DNA from: Streptomyces venezuelae ATCC 10712
GTDB lineage: Bacteria; Actinomycetota; Actinomycetes; Streptomycetales; Streptomycetaceae
DNA length: 64,000 nt
Assembly (NCBI RefSeq): GCF_008639165.1
Contig: NZ_CP029197.1
Span: 4,840,001-4,904,000 of the forward strand
Direction: 5' to 3'
Notes under the pieces: generated by a model
What the model saw: only the letters and a program-made list of their open reading frames with translations
Databases searched by the model: none
What the model was told of the DNA's origin: nothing
Shown: positions 32,480 to 40,725 of the stretch, in pieces
Numbering within the stretch: the first letter of the stretch is position 1
Layout: each line of letters opens with the position of its first letter
Translations under genes and position numbers: made by a program

Positions 32480-33671
32480 CCAGGAAGACCGCGCCCGCGA
32501 GGAGCACCAGCACCCCGCCCGCCACGCCGAGCGCGATCCCGACGCCGCCGGACCGCTCCTCGGCGGCGACCGGAGTGGTGCCCTCCGGGGCGTTCTTGCC
32601 GGGCGCCGGGGCCGTGCCGTCGCCGGGGGCGGTCGACTCGGTACGGGCCGAGCGCGGCCGCACCAGCTCGCCGACCGGGGTCACCTTGCCGGCCGCCGCG
32701 AAGCCCCAGTCGAGCAGCCGGGCGGCCTCCCGGTAGACGGCGTGCTGCTCCTTCGAGGAGGGGTTCATCACGGTGACGAGCAGGACCCTGCCGTTCCGCT
32801 CCGCGACGCCGGTGAAGGTGGCGCCGGCGTGCGTGGTGTTGCCGTTCTTGACGCCCGCGATGCCCTGGTACGGGGCGACGCCGAGGTCACCGGTGAGCAG
32901 CCGGTTGGTGTTCTGGATCTCGAAGGTCTCGCGCTTCTTGCCGGGCTTCTGCTCGCCGGGGAAGGCGGCGCGGGGCGTGGCCGCGTACTCGCGGAAGTCC
33001 TTCTTCTGCATGCCGTTGCGGGCGATGAGCGTCAGGTCGTACGCGGACGAGACCTGGCCCGGGGCGTCGTAGCCGTCCGGGGAGACCACGTGGGTGTCGA
33101 GCGCCTGGAGCTCGGCCGCGTGGTCGTTCATGTCCTTCACGGTCTGCCGAAGGCCGTTGTTCATGCTGGTCAGGACGTGGACGGCGTCGTTGCCCGAGCG
33201 GAGGAAGACGCCGAGCCACAGGTCGTGGACGGTGTAGGTCTGCTTCTCCTTGATGCCGACCAGGCTGGAGCCCTCTCCTATCCCGGCGAGGTCCGTGGTG
33301 GTGACCAGGTGCTTCTGCGTCGCGTCGGGGAACTTCGGCAGCAGGGTGTCCGCGAAGAGCATCTTGAGCGTGGAGGCCGGGGCGAGCGGCCAGTGTGCGT
33401 TGTGCGCGGCGAGGATCTCGCCGCTCTCGGCGTCCGCGACGATCCACGAACGCCCGGACAGCTCCTTCGGCAGCACGGGGGCGCCGGGCCCCAGCTTCAC
33501 CTGGGTTCCGGGGTTACCGAGCAGCGGCCCGCCGAGCGAGGACATCGCGTGGGGTGGCTTGGGCTGCTTGTCCTTCCCGTCCTTCGTGTCCGCGTGCGCG
33601 GGCCCGGAGACGACGAGCGGAAGGAGGAGAGCAGCGGCGACCGTCCAAGCGGTCTTCTTCGAAGCAGACAC
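32391..33671 (-). CDS. D-alanyl-D-alanine carboxypeptidase
   Basis: 426 aa, GTG at 33671. A signal peptide (TAWTVAAALLLPLVVSGPAHA) precedes the peptidase S11 domain. The active-site triad is S100-T-L-K103 (APASTLKML), SGND (SxN) near 160 and KNGNTTHAG in the KTG place, as in actinobacterial DacA homologs. A Pro/Thr linker leads to a C-terminal transmembrane helix (GVGIALGVAGGVLVLLAGAVFLV) and a basic tail ending DVNPDVNP. It trims pentapeptide stems of peptidoglycan outside the cell. It corresponds in context to SCO4847 of S. coelicolor (from memory). Confidence 0.95.
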   Translation of the reverse strand: MSASKKTAWTVAAALLLPLVVSGPAHADTKDGKDKQPKPPHAMSSLGGPLLGNPGTQVKLGPGAPVLPKELSGRSWIVADAESGEILAAHNAHWPLAPASTLKMLFADTLLPKFPDATQKHLVTTTDLAGIGEGSSLVGIKEKQTYTVHDLWLGVFLRSGNDAVHVLTSMNNGLRQTVKDMNDHAAELQALDTHVVSPDGYDAPGQVSSAYDLTLIARNGMQKKDFREYAATPRAAFPGEQKPGKKRETFEIQNTNRLLTGDLGVAPYQGIAGVKNGNTTHAGATFTGVAERNGRVLLVTVMNPSSKEQHAVYREAARLLDWGFAAAGKVTPVGELVRPRSARTESTAPGDGTAPAPGKNAPEGTTPVAAEERSGGVGIALGVAGGVLVLLAGAVFLVNRRWPLAGAAGRRRRSRRTPDVNPDVNP

Positions 33672-33922
33672 GGTCGTGAACGTACAGGTACGGAAGAACG
33701 ATCCGAACCCCGGCTGGCGGTTCACCCAACCCCGACCACCCGTCCGCGGGGCCCCTGAGGCGGACGGTGGTTCTGGGCGCCAGGCGAGGCGCTGGAGGCG
33801 AGCGGAGGGGAGGAAACTGTTCATGCCTTCAAAGACGGCGGAAGGAGCGGTTGGGATCCACCCGATCCTCGCGCTGATCGCGGCAGTCGCGGAGCAGGCC
33901 GGTGAAAGGCCCGCCGCGACCG
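33672..33922. other. Intergenic region, no gene supported
   Basis: The 251 bp between the carboxypeptidase start and the next stop hold only one small open frame (33823-33936, 37 codons, GGGGAGG upstream) and a GC-rich dyad near 33745. I see no convincing gene. Confidence 0.5.
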
Positions 33923-34504
33923 TCACGGGACGATGATCTCGCCCTCGTCCTCCGGACCGCCGACCTGAACCTTGCACTCCTTCAGGTCGAGGACCTCTAT
34001 CTGATGAGTGAGAGCAGTGAGTGCGGCTTCTTCCTGTTCTCCGTACACCTCGTCCATGTATTCGTCGGAATAAATTGCCGACGAGAAGCTCGCGTACGCC
34101 TCACTGAAATCGGCGCCGGCGGTGTGAAGTGCATCGATCTCACCGCGCCGTTCGTCCGGCTGCTCCAGCGCGCGCCAACTCCCCACCAGGTGCCGCATGG
34201 ACACGGAGACTTCCTGCGCTGCTTCCGACGCGGTGTTTCGGTCGACTTGCGTGGGCTCGGGTTTCCGCAGTAGCTCAAGAAAAGCTGCGTCCGAAGCCTG
34301 CATCTTCTGAATGACGCCGGGAAACTCCTGCTCGCAGATCGCGTCCGCCTTGGCCCGCCACTCGCCGAGACTCGGGGCGTCGCTCTCGCACCGCGTCAGG
34401 AAGAAGGCCAAGATGCCGATGGCCGCTGAGGAGATACCCACCCACCAGCCGATGTGGGTCCGCAGCCTACTTCCTCGTGACTCTGTCGCAGGCTCACCAC
34501 CCAT
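33923..34504 (-). CDS. Hypothetical membrane-anchored protein of lower GC
   Basis: 193 aa, ATG at 34504. A short basic N terminus is followed by one helix (HIGWWVGISSAAIGILAFFLT), then a soluble, acidic, helical region (WRAKADAICEQEFPGVIQKMQ; EAAQEVSVSMRHLVGSWRALEQ) outside the membrane. Codon use is visibly less GC-biased than its neighbours (many A/T third positions). No family recognised. It sits alone between the carboxypeptidase and an SCO4848-like gene and may be an accessory, recently gained gene. The signal that it is coding is the clean frame and clear start. Confidence 0.6.
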   Translation of the reverse strand: MGGEPATESRGSRLRTHIGWWVGISSAAIGILAFFLTRCESDAPSLGEWRAKADAICEQEFPGVIQKMQASDAAFLELLRKPEPTQVDRNTASEAAQEVSVSMRHLVGSWRALEQPDERRGEIDALHTAGADFSEAYASFSSAIYSDEYMDEVYGEQEEAALTALTHQIEVLDLKECKVQVGGPEDEGEIIVP

Positions 34505-34618
34505 GAATGCCTCCTAGAGGCGGAGCCCGTTTTCAGTGTCTCTCTGCAATGCCCCATACGCAGCTCGGTGGCGGACCGCCCCGTCCGTGCGCCTCCCCCG
34601 TGGCGCAGCGGCGGGGCT

Positions 34619-34855
34619 TTACTTCTTGCTTGCTCGGACGCCCCGGAGGCCGATCGCGCCGACGGCCGTCCCTAGGATGAACGACGTGACAGCGAGGGCG
34701 AGGTGGACCCAGAAGTACGCCGTCGGGTTTCCCGCGTCGTCGAAGGCGAGGCCGCTCCCGTCCTTCCAGAGGTTCTTCGCGAAGGTCACCCAGATCACCC
34801 AGGACCACACGCCGAACGCGAGCAGGAACCAGGAGACGCGGCGGCTGAGCTTCAT
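34619..34855 (-). CDS. SCO4848-family small membrane protein
   Basis: 78 aa, ATG start. Two transmembrane helices (WFLLAFGVWSWVIWVTFAKNLW and YFWVHLALAVTSFILGTAVGAIGL) flank a short outside loop (DGSGLAFDDAGNPTA). This matches the compact family named from S. coelicolor SCO4848. No function is known. It is divergent from the metallophosphoesterase gene, about 130 bp away. Confidence 0.9.
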   Translation of the reverse strand: MKLSRRVSWFLLAFGVWSWVIWVTFAKNLWKDGSGLAFDDAGNPTAYFWVHLALAVTSFILGTAVGAIGLRGVRASKK

Positions 34856-34985
34856 GGGACGTCCTTCGGGGTGGGTGGCCGTGCCCAGTCAGTATCGAAC
34901 GGGCCTGCCGTGGGCCTGCGGCGGGGTCCAGGTAACCCGTGAGGTCGGGTAGAGCCGCGCTTGCGGTGGGAGAGGGGTTCGGGGC

Positions 34986-36215
34986 GTGGTGGTGTTTCTG
35001 CTGGTTCTGATCGTGGTGCTCGCGCTGCTCGGTGCGGTGCACTGGTACGTGTGGCGGCGGCTCGTACGGGACGTCACGGTGCGCGGGAGTCTGCCGCGCC
35101 GGCTGGGGACGGTCGCCGTCGTGGTGCTGCCGCTGCTCTCCTTCGCCGCCCTCGCCTCCTCCCGCGCCGGCGCCCCCTTCGTGCTCCAGCAGGTGGTCGC
35201 CTGGCCGGGATTCCTGTGGCTCGCCCTGCTGCTGTACGTGACGCTGGCGCTGGTCGTCGGTGAGGCCGTCCGGCCGGTGCTGCGCGCCTGGCTCACCCGC
35301 CGCGCGCACCGGGCCCCGGCCGAGACGCCCGTACCGGCGCCGGCGGAGGGGGCCGCCGGGCCCGCCTCCTCGGGTGCCGTCTCCGACGTCTCCCGGCGGC
35401 TCTTCGTCTCCCGGGTCGTCGGTGGTGCCGCGGCCGCCGCCGCGGTCGGTACCGTCGGCGTCGGTACGTACGGCGTGCTGCGCGGGCCCCGGATCAAGCG
35501 GGTCACCGTGCCGCTCGCCAAGGTGCCGCGGGCCGCGCACGGCTACCGCATCGCCGTCGTCTCCGACATCCACCTCGGGCCGATCCTCGGCCGCGCCCAC
35601 ACCCAGCGCATCGTCGACACCCTCAACTCCGCGCAGCCCGATCTGATCGCGGTCGTCGGCGACCTCGTCGACGGCACCGTCGAGAACCTCGGCTCCGCCG
35701 CCGAGCCGCTCGCCCGGCTCCGTGCCCGGCACGGCTCCTTCTTCGTGACGGGAAACCACGAGTACTTCTCGGGCGCCGACGCCTGGGTCGACCACGTCCG
35801 CGAGCTCGGCCTGCGCCCGCTGCGCAACGACCGCGTGGAGATCGCGGCCGGCTTCGACCTCGCGGGCGTCGACGACGTCGCGGGGGAGAGCGAGGGCCAG
35901 GGCCCCGACTTCGTCCGGGCCCTCGGCGACCGGGACCGGGCCCGGGCCGCGGTGCTCCTCGCGCACCAGCCGATCGTCGTCCACGACGCCGTACGCCACG
36001 GGGTGGACCTCCAGCTCTCCGGTCACACCCACGGCGGCCAGCTGTGGCCGGGCAACTTCCTCGCCGAACTGGCCAATCCGACCGTGGCGGGTCTCGAGCG
36101 GTACGGGGACACCCAGTTGTACGTGTCCCGGGGCGCGGGTGCCTGGGGGCCGCCCGTCCGGGTCGGCGCGCCCTCGGACATCACGATCGTCGAACTCGCC
36201 TCGAAACAGGCCTGA
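34986..36215 (+). CDS. Membrane-anchored metallophosphoesterase
   Basis: 409 aa, GTG start. Four N-terminal helices (about 1-105) are followed by a loop and a further hydrophobic stretch (VVGGAAAAAAVGTVGVGTYGVL, about 140-165). The calcineurin-like domain starts near 180, with all metal motifs: VVSDIHLGP, VVGDLVDG, TGNHEY, LLAHQP and LSGHTHGGQ. Similar to YkuE/YaeI-type enzymes that act on lipid A precursors or other phosphodiesters; the substrate here is unknown. The catalytic part probably faces outside. Confidence 0.93.
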   Translation: MVVFLLVLIVVLALLGAVHWYVWRRLVRDVTVRGSLPRRLGTVAVVVLPLLSFAALASSRAGAPFVLQQVVAWPGFLWLALLLYVTLALVVGEAVRPVLRAWLTRRAHRAPAETPVPAPAEGAAGPASSGAVSDVSRRLFVSRVVGGAAAAAAVGTVGVGTYGVLRGPRIKRVTVPLAKVPRAAHGYRIAVVSDIHLGPILGRAHTQRIVDTLNSAQPDLIAVVGDLVDGTVENLGSAAEPLARLRARHGSFFVTGNHEYFSGADAWVDHVRELGLRPLRNDRVEIAAGFDLAGVDDVAGESEGQGPDFVRALGDRDRARAAVLLAHQPIVVHDAVRHGVDLQLSGHTHGGQLWPGNFLAELANPTVAGLERYGDTQLYVSRGAGAWGPPVRVGAPSDITIVELASKQA

Positions 36216-36408
36216 TCGGGACAGGGTCACTCCCCGCGCAGAGGCCGATACGTGCTGCTCATCGGCTTAAATTCGCATTTCCCGGACATATACATGTGGT
36301 GTGAAAGTTTTCTCTTCCGCTTGTGAAGGCCGTGTGATGGGATGCGCACATCGCGACGTTTCCGGGGGCCGTCGCCGTTGGGGTGGGACGAATAAAGGAA
36401 GCACGGCA

Positions 36409-37962
36409 ATGCGGTCGACGGTCCGTCTGCGGATCCTCATCACTTGTGGAGTACTGGTGGCCGCCGGAGTGGGGGGCTGGCAACTCCTGCCCTCCGACGG
36501 CGGCCGTACCGATCCGATCAGCGTCGGCACGACCGACGAGGTCACTTCACTGGACCCGGCCGGCGCGTACGACGCCGGTTCCTGGGCCATGTACAGCAAC
36601 GTCTTCCAGTCGCTGCTGACGTTCAAGCCGGGGTTCACGACCCCCGTTCCCGACGCGGCGGAGAGCTGCAAGTTCGTGGGCACGAAGCTCACGACGTACC
36701 AGTGCACGCTCCGCGACGACCTCACGTTCTCCAACGGGCGCAAGGTCACGGTCGAGGACGTCAAGTACTCCTTCGAGCGGATGCTGCGGATCAAGACGGA
36801 CGTCGGTCCGCAGGCGCTCTTCCCGACCCTGCAGCGGGTCTCGGCCGAGGGCCGTACCGTCACGTTCCATCTGAGCGGCCGGGACGCCACGTTCCCGCTG
36901 AAGGTGGCCACGGGCGCCGGTTCGATCGTCGACAGGGACCACTACCCGGCCGACCGGCTGCGGACGGACCCCGCGGTGGACGGCTCGGGGCCGTACGTCC
37001 TCAAGGAGTACAAGCCGGGCGGGTCCGCGCTCCTCGAACCCAACCCGAAGTACCGCGGCGCCGTCACCAAGGGCGGCGGCCCGGTCCGGGTGAAGTACTT
37101 CGCGCAGTCCGAGGACCTGGCCAAGGCCTGGAAGTCGAAGGACGTGCAGGTGACGCACCGGCAGCTGCCGCCGGGCTTCGTGGCGGACCTGGACACCAAG
37201 GACGGGACCCGGGTCACCGAGGCGGAGAGCGCCGAGATCCGCAACCTCAACTTCAATGTGCGGCCCGGCTCGCCCATGGCCGACAAGGCCGTACGGCAGG
37301 CGGTCGCGGCCGTCCTCGACCGCCCGGCGATCACCACCGGCGCCTACAAGGGCACGGTCGAGCCGCTGTACTCGCTGATCCCGCAGGGCTTCGTCGGGCA
37401 CAGCACCGCCTTCTACGACGTCTACCCGGCGCCCAACCCGAAGAAGGCGAAGCAGCTCCTGGCGGACGCCGGCATCACGACCCCGGTGAAGTTCACCTTC
37501 GGCTACCGCGCGGACGCCACCTACGGCGCCGAGACCGCCGAGATCAAGCGGCAGCTGGAGGAGACCGGCCTGTTCCAGGTCGAGGCCGTCGAGGTCAAGT
37601 GGACGGAGTTCCAGAAGGCGTACGCGAAGGGCACCTACGACGCGTACACCGTCGGCTGGCTCCCCGACTTCCCGGACTCCGACAGCTTCACGGCGCCGCT
37701 CGTCGGCACCGGGAACACCCTGCACAACGGCTTCTCCAGCAAGCGGATCGACACCCTGATCGCCTCGACCCAGCAGTTCAGCGACCGCTCCCGGGCGACG
37801 TCCGACTTCAAGGACATCCAGAGCGAGGTCGCCGCCGAGGTGCCGCTCGTCCCGCTGTGGCAGAAGAAGGACTACGTCCTCTCCACCGAGGAGGTCGCCG
37901 GCTCCCAGTACCTGACGGACGGTACGGGCGTGTGGCGCCTGTGGGAGCTCAGCTGGATCTAG
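36409..37962 (+). CDS. Extracellular solute-binding protein, family 5 type
   Basis: 517 aa from ATG at 36409 (AAAGGAAG upstream). An N-terminal membrane helix (RLRILITCGVLVAAGVGGW) has no lipobox in the correct place. The mature protein is SBP_bac_5-like: GTTDEVTSLDPAGAYD, LRDDLTFSNGRKVTVEDVKYSFERML, GSGPYVLKEYKPGG and PLVPLWQKKDYVLS near the end. Such proteins bind peptides or nickel for ABC importers, but no permease or ATPase lies beside it. Its role is therefore open: an orphan feeder or a sensor. An AT-richer 190-bp region upstream may hold its promoter. Confidence 0.93.
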   Translation: MRSTVRLRILITCGVLVAAGVGGWQLLPSDGGRTDPISVGTTDEVTSLDPAGAYDAGSWAMYSNVFQSLLTFKPGFTTPVPDAAESCKFVGTKLTTYQCTLRDDLTFSNGRKVTVEDVKYSFERMLRIKTDVGPQALFPTLQRVSAEGRTVTFHLSGRDATFPLKVATGAGSIVDRDHYPADRLRTDPAVDGSGPYVLKEYKPGGSALLEPNPKYRGAVTKGGGPVRVKYFAQSEDLAKAWKSKDVQVTHRQLPPGFVADLDTKDGTRVTEAESAEIRNLNFNVRPGSPMADKAVRQAVAAVLDRPAITTGAYKGTVEPLYSLIPQGFVGHSTAFYDVYPAPNPKKAKQLLADAGITTPVKFTFGYRADATYGAETAEIKRQLEETGLFQVEAVEVKWTEFQKAYAKGTYDAYTVGWLPDFPDSDSFTAPLVGTGNTLHNGFSSKRIDTLIASTQQFSDRSRATSDFKDIQSEVAAEVPLVPLWQKKDYVLSTEEVAGSQYLTDGTGVWRLWELSWI

Positions 37963-37992
37963 GGCCCGATGGGGCGGGCCCGGGCTCGGGCT

Positions 37993-38016
37993 CGGGGCCT
38001 GTCCCGTCAGGCCCCG
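37993..38016. terminator. Terminator between SBP and TetR genes
   Basis: CGGGGCCTG (37993-38001) pairs with 38008-38016 around TCCCGT, between the convergent stops at 37962 and 38039. Confidence 0.65.
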
Positions 38017-38038
38017 GGCCTCACGGGGTCCTCCGCTC

Positions 38039-38821
38039 TCACGAGGTCTCCGGCGGCTTCGGGTTCGCCCGCTTCTTGGGCTTGCCCGAGGCCGCCATCC
38101 CGGCCGCCGTGGGCATGAAGTCGGAGAGCAGCTCGTGCGTCTCCTTGACGAGCGGGCGCAGGATGCGGAAGCGGGAGAGCGAGATCGCCCGGGCGGTGAC
38201 CGGCGCGAGCCGCTCCACCAGGCGGCGGCTGTTGGCGGCGCCCTCCGAGCGGTCGTAGACCCAGAAGAGGACCAGGCCCATCTGCTGGAGCCACAGCAAC
38301 TGCGGGAGGGCCTCCCGCAGTTCCGGGTCGACCTTCACCGAGGCGCCGGAGATGACCCGCCGGTGGACCTCGATCGCGGCTTCGCGCGGGCCCTCCGACT
38401 CGGGCGAGAAGGGGCTGAGCGGGCTGTCCGGGTCGGCGGCGTTCTTGAAGAACTGGGCCGCGAACTCGTGGTACGGCTCGGCGATGTCGAGCCAGCCGAG
38501 GTAGACCCCGCGGATCCGCGCGGTGAGGTCCTTCTCGTCACCGGTCAGGATGGGCTCGACGGCCGTCTGGTGCTCCTCGGCGATCCGGTCGTAGAAGCCC
38601 TGGACGAGGTGCTCCTTGGAGGAGAAGTAGTAGTACGCGTTGCCGACGGAGACCCCGGCCTCCTGGGCGATGGCCCGCATCGTCGTCTTGTCGTAACCGC
38701 GCTCCTTGAACAGCCGGAGCGCGGTTTCGAGGATGAGCGTGCGGGTCTGCTCGCTCTTCGGGGCCTTCTTCTCCTCGGCCGGCTTCTCGTCGGCCTTCTT
38801 CTCTTCCGTCACGTCCTTCAC
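38039..38821 (-). CDS. TetR/AcrR family regulator
   Basis: 260 aa, GTG start. A Lys/Glu-rich lead (1-25) precedes the TetR HTH: RTLILETALRLFKERGYDKT, MRAIAQEAGVSVGNAYYYFSSKEHL. The C-terminal ligand domain is long (ending GKPKKRANPKPP). It is the last of three genes; two near-identical palindromes upstream of the first gene are very likely its operators, giving feedback control of the operon. Confidence 0.95.
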   Translation of the reverse strand: MKDVTEEKKADEKPAEEKKAPKSEQTRTLILETALRLFKERGYDKTTMRAIAQEAGVSVGNAYYYFSSKEHLVQGFYDRIAEEHQTAVEPILTGDEKDLTARIRGVYLGWLDIAEPYHEFAAQFFKNAADPDSPLSPFSPESEGPREAAIEVHRRVISGASVKVDPELREALPQLLWLQQMGLVLFWVYDRSEGAANSRRLVERLAPVTARAISLSRFRILRPLVKETHELLSDFMPTAAGMAASGKPKKRANPKPPETS

Positions 38822-38831
38822 AAGGCCGAGC

Positions 38832-39296
38832 CTAACCGGGCGGACCGGGCACCTCGCAGTGCCCGTCCGCGCAGAGCCCGTCCCGCGCGGACCCGCCCTC
38901 CGCGGGCCCGTCCCCGCCCGGCCAGTCCCCCCGGTCCGGCCCCTTGAGGGCCTCGCGCCACTTCGCCGCCGCGAGCACGGTCATCCGGGCGAACGGCTGC
39001 CCGGCGGGGGTGGCCAGCCAGTGGGCCTTGGGCCGGTGTTCGGCCAGCGCCCAGAGGCAGACGATCCAGGCGGAGGTCTCCCGGTAGACCTGGCCCCGGT
39101 CGCCGACCACGGTGATCTCCCGCAGGGTGGCGGCGTGGTCGAGGGCGGGGAAGCGGCGCATGGCCTCCCGCGAGCCCGCCGGTACGAGGTCGAGCGGGAC
39201 GAGCTGCCGCTGGCGGAGCAGCCAGTGCCTGAGGTGCACGCAGAGCGGGCAGTCTGCGTCGTACAGCACGGTCAGGCGTCCCACGGGTGTCCGCAC
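38832..39296 (-). CDS. DCC-family thiol-disulfide oxidoreductase (DUF393)
   Basis: 154 aa, GTG start. The DCC motif appears early (VLYDADCPLCVHLRHWLL, residues 10-27), followed by a DUF393 domain to about 115 and a Gly/Asp tail. Members are predicted thiol-redox proteins. It lies 12 bases after the membrane gene and 10 bases before the TetR gene, so it is co-expressed with both. The partner membrane protein may be its redox platform (inference). Confidence 0.88.
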   Translation of the reverse strand: MRTPVGRLTVLYDADCPLCVHLRHWLLRQRQLVPLDLVPAGSREAMRRFPALDHAATLREITVVGDRGQVYRETSAWIVCLWALAEHRPKAHWLATPAGQPFARMTVLAAAKWREALKGPDRGDWPGGDGPAEGGSARDGLCADGHCEVPGPPG

Positions 39297-39308
39297 GGCC
39301 CTGCCCCC

Positions 39309-39743
39309 TCAGCCCTGGGGCGCGGGCGGGGCCCAGGGGCCGCCCTTGGGGGCGGGGGTCCAGCCCTGCGGGCCGACCGGCGGGACCTGCTCGCGCTCCA
39401 TCGCCCCGCGGCGGCGGATCTTGTTGAGGACGTACACGTTCCCCAGGTGCATCACGCCGAGGACGAGCAGGACGACCCCGAGCTTCACGGAGAGGGCCTC
39501 GAAGAGGGCGCGGGCGTCGAGGACGGCGTCGTCCTGGCTGAGGTAGAGGGCGACGAAGCCGAAGTTGACGAGGTAGAAGCCGACCACGAGGAGGTGGTTG
39601 ACCGCGTCGGCGAGCTTCTCGTTCCCGTGCAGGACGTCCGCGAGGAAGATCCTTCCGTTGCGGCTGAGGGTGCGTGCGACCCAGATGGTCAGGGCCACGC
39701 TGATCAGCAGATAGGCGATGTACGCGATGACAGTGAGGTCCAT
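39309..39743 (-). CDS. Three-helix membrane protein
   Basis: 144 aa from ATG at 39743 (an earlier ATG at 39770 lies inside the operator). Helices lie near 3-23 (LTVIAYIAYLLISVALTIWVA), 48-68 (HLLVVGFYLVNFGFVALYL) and 80-102 (SVKLGVVLLVLGVMHLGNVYVL). The tail is Pro/Gly-rich. First gene of the TetR-controlled operon. The family is unknown to me but such a gene commonly accompanies DUF393 plus TetR in Streptomyces. Confidence 0.85.
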   Translation of the reverse strand: MDLTVIAYIAYLLISVALTIWVARTLSRNGRIFLADVLHGNEKLADAVNHLLVVGFYLVNFGFVALYLSQDDAVLDARALFEALSVKLGVVLLVLGVMHLGNVYVLNKIRRRGAMEREQVPPVGPQGWTPAPKGGPWAPPAPQG

Positions 39744-39756
39744 GCCCCACCCTCCC

Positions 39757-39770
39757 TTGAACGCGTTCAA
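39757..39770. promoter_or_regulatory. TetR operator, proximal
   Basis: TTGAACGCGTTCAA is a perfect 14-bp palindrome 13 bp before the operon start codon. Likely site for the TetR encoded as third gene. Confidence 0.75.
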
Positions 39771-39800
39771 AAGCTGGCGGTCATGACTGTAGACCTCTCT

Positions 39801-39814
39801 TTGAACGTGTTCAA
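39801..39814. promoter_or_regulatory. TetR operator, distal
   Basis: TTGAACGTGTTCAA differs from the proximal palindrome only at one central base. The centres are 44 bp apart, about four helical turns. Confidence 0.7.
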
Positions 39815-39926
39815 GTCAGGGTCGAGGGTGGGGTCCGGCGCAGGTTCGGGCGCGGGGTCGGGCGCAGGGTCAGGCCGAGGTGGAAACCTGCTGGCCGGCA
39901 CCCGTCCCACCGCCTAGGGTCGCCGG

Positions 39927-40697
39927 ATGACGCTCACTCATGACCTGGCCGGCGACGGCCCCTCGACCGTTCTCCTGCTCCACTCGGGGGTCTGCGACCG
40001 CCGGATGTGGGACGGTCAGTTCCACGCCCTCGCGGAGGCCGGCCACCGGGTCGTCCGCTGCGACCTCCGCGGCTTCGGCGACACCCCCGTCGACGCCCCG
40101 CACACCCATGCCGACGACGTCCGCGACCTGCTCGACCACCTCGGCGCCGCACCGGCCGTCGTCGTCGGCTCCTCCTTCGGCGGCGAGGTCGCCCTGGAGC
40201 TCGCCGCCCGCCACCCGGGGCACGTCTCCGCGCTCGCCCTGCTCGGCTCCGCGATGCCCGGCTTCGTGCCGAGCGACGCGCTGCGCGCCTGGGGCGGCCG
40301 GGAGGACGAACTGCTCGAAGCGGGGGACCTGGACGGCGCCGTCGAGCTCAACGTCGACACCTGGCTCGGCCCCGAGGCCGGACCGGAGGCCCGCGCCCTC
40401 GTCCGGGAGATGCAGCGGCGCGCCTTCGAGCTCCAGCTCGCCGCGCCCGAGGAGTTTTCGCCCGTGAGCCCCGAGGTCACCGCCGACGACCTCGCCGGGA
40501 TCGAGGTCCCCGCCCTCGTCGCCGTCGGCGCCCACGACCTCCCCGACTTCCGGGCGATCGCCGACGACCTCACCCGGCTGCTGCCCGGCGCCCGCCGCGT
40601 CGACCTCGACTGGGCCGGTCACCTCCCCGCGCTCGAAAGGCCGGAGGAGACGGCCCGGCTCCTCACCGCCTTCCTCGCGGAGCCGGCGATCCGCTAG
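39927..40697 (+). CDS. Alpha/beta hydrolase
   Basis: 256 aa, ATG start. The fold landmarks are LLLHSGVCDRRMWDGQ (oxyanion region), CDLRGFGDTP, the nucleophile elbow VVGSSFGGEVALELA (Ser about 85), ALVAVGAHDLPDFRAIA (Asp) and the final His in WAGHLPALERPEE. Substrate unknown. It is divergent from the TetR operon, whose distal operator lies 113 bp upstream, so shared control is possible. Confidence 0.92.
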   Translation: MTLTHDLAGDGPSTVLLLHSGVCDRRMWDGQFHALAEAGHRVVRCDLRGFGDTPVDAPHTHADDVRDLLDHLGAAPAVVVGSSFGGEVALELAARHPGHVSALALLGSAMPGFVPSDALRAWGGREDELLEAGDLDGAVELNVDTWLGPEAGPEARALVREMQRRAFELQLAAPEEFSPVSPEVTADDLAGIEVPALVAVGAHDLPDFRAIADDLTRLLPGARRVDLDWAGHLPALERPEETARLLTAFLAEPAIR

Positions 40698-40725
40698 CAG
40701 GCGAAGGTCCCTGCCGCCGCAGGGC

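Noticed and set aside
33823..33936. 37-codon frame with a good ribosome site
   Set aside because: Too short and composition-neutral. No homology cue or operon context supports it.
39757..39814. Rex redox operators
   Set aside because: Rex sites need TGTGAAC..TTCACA; these have TTGAAC..GTTCAA, and a TetR gene is in the same operon.
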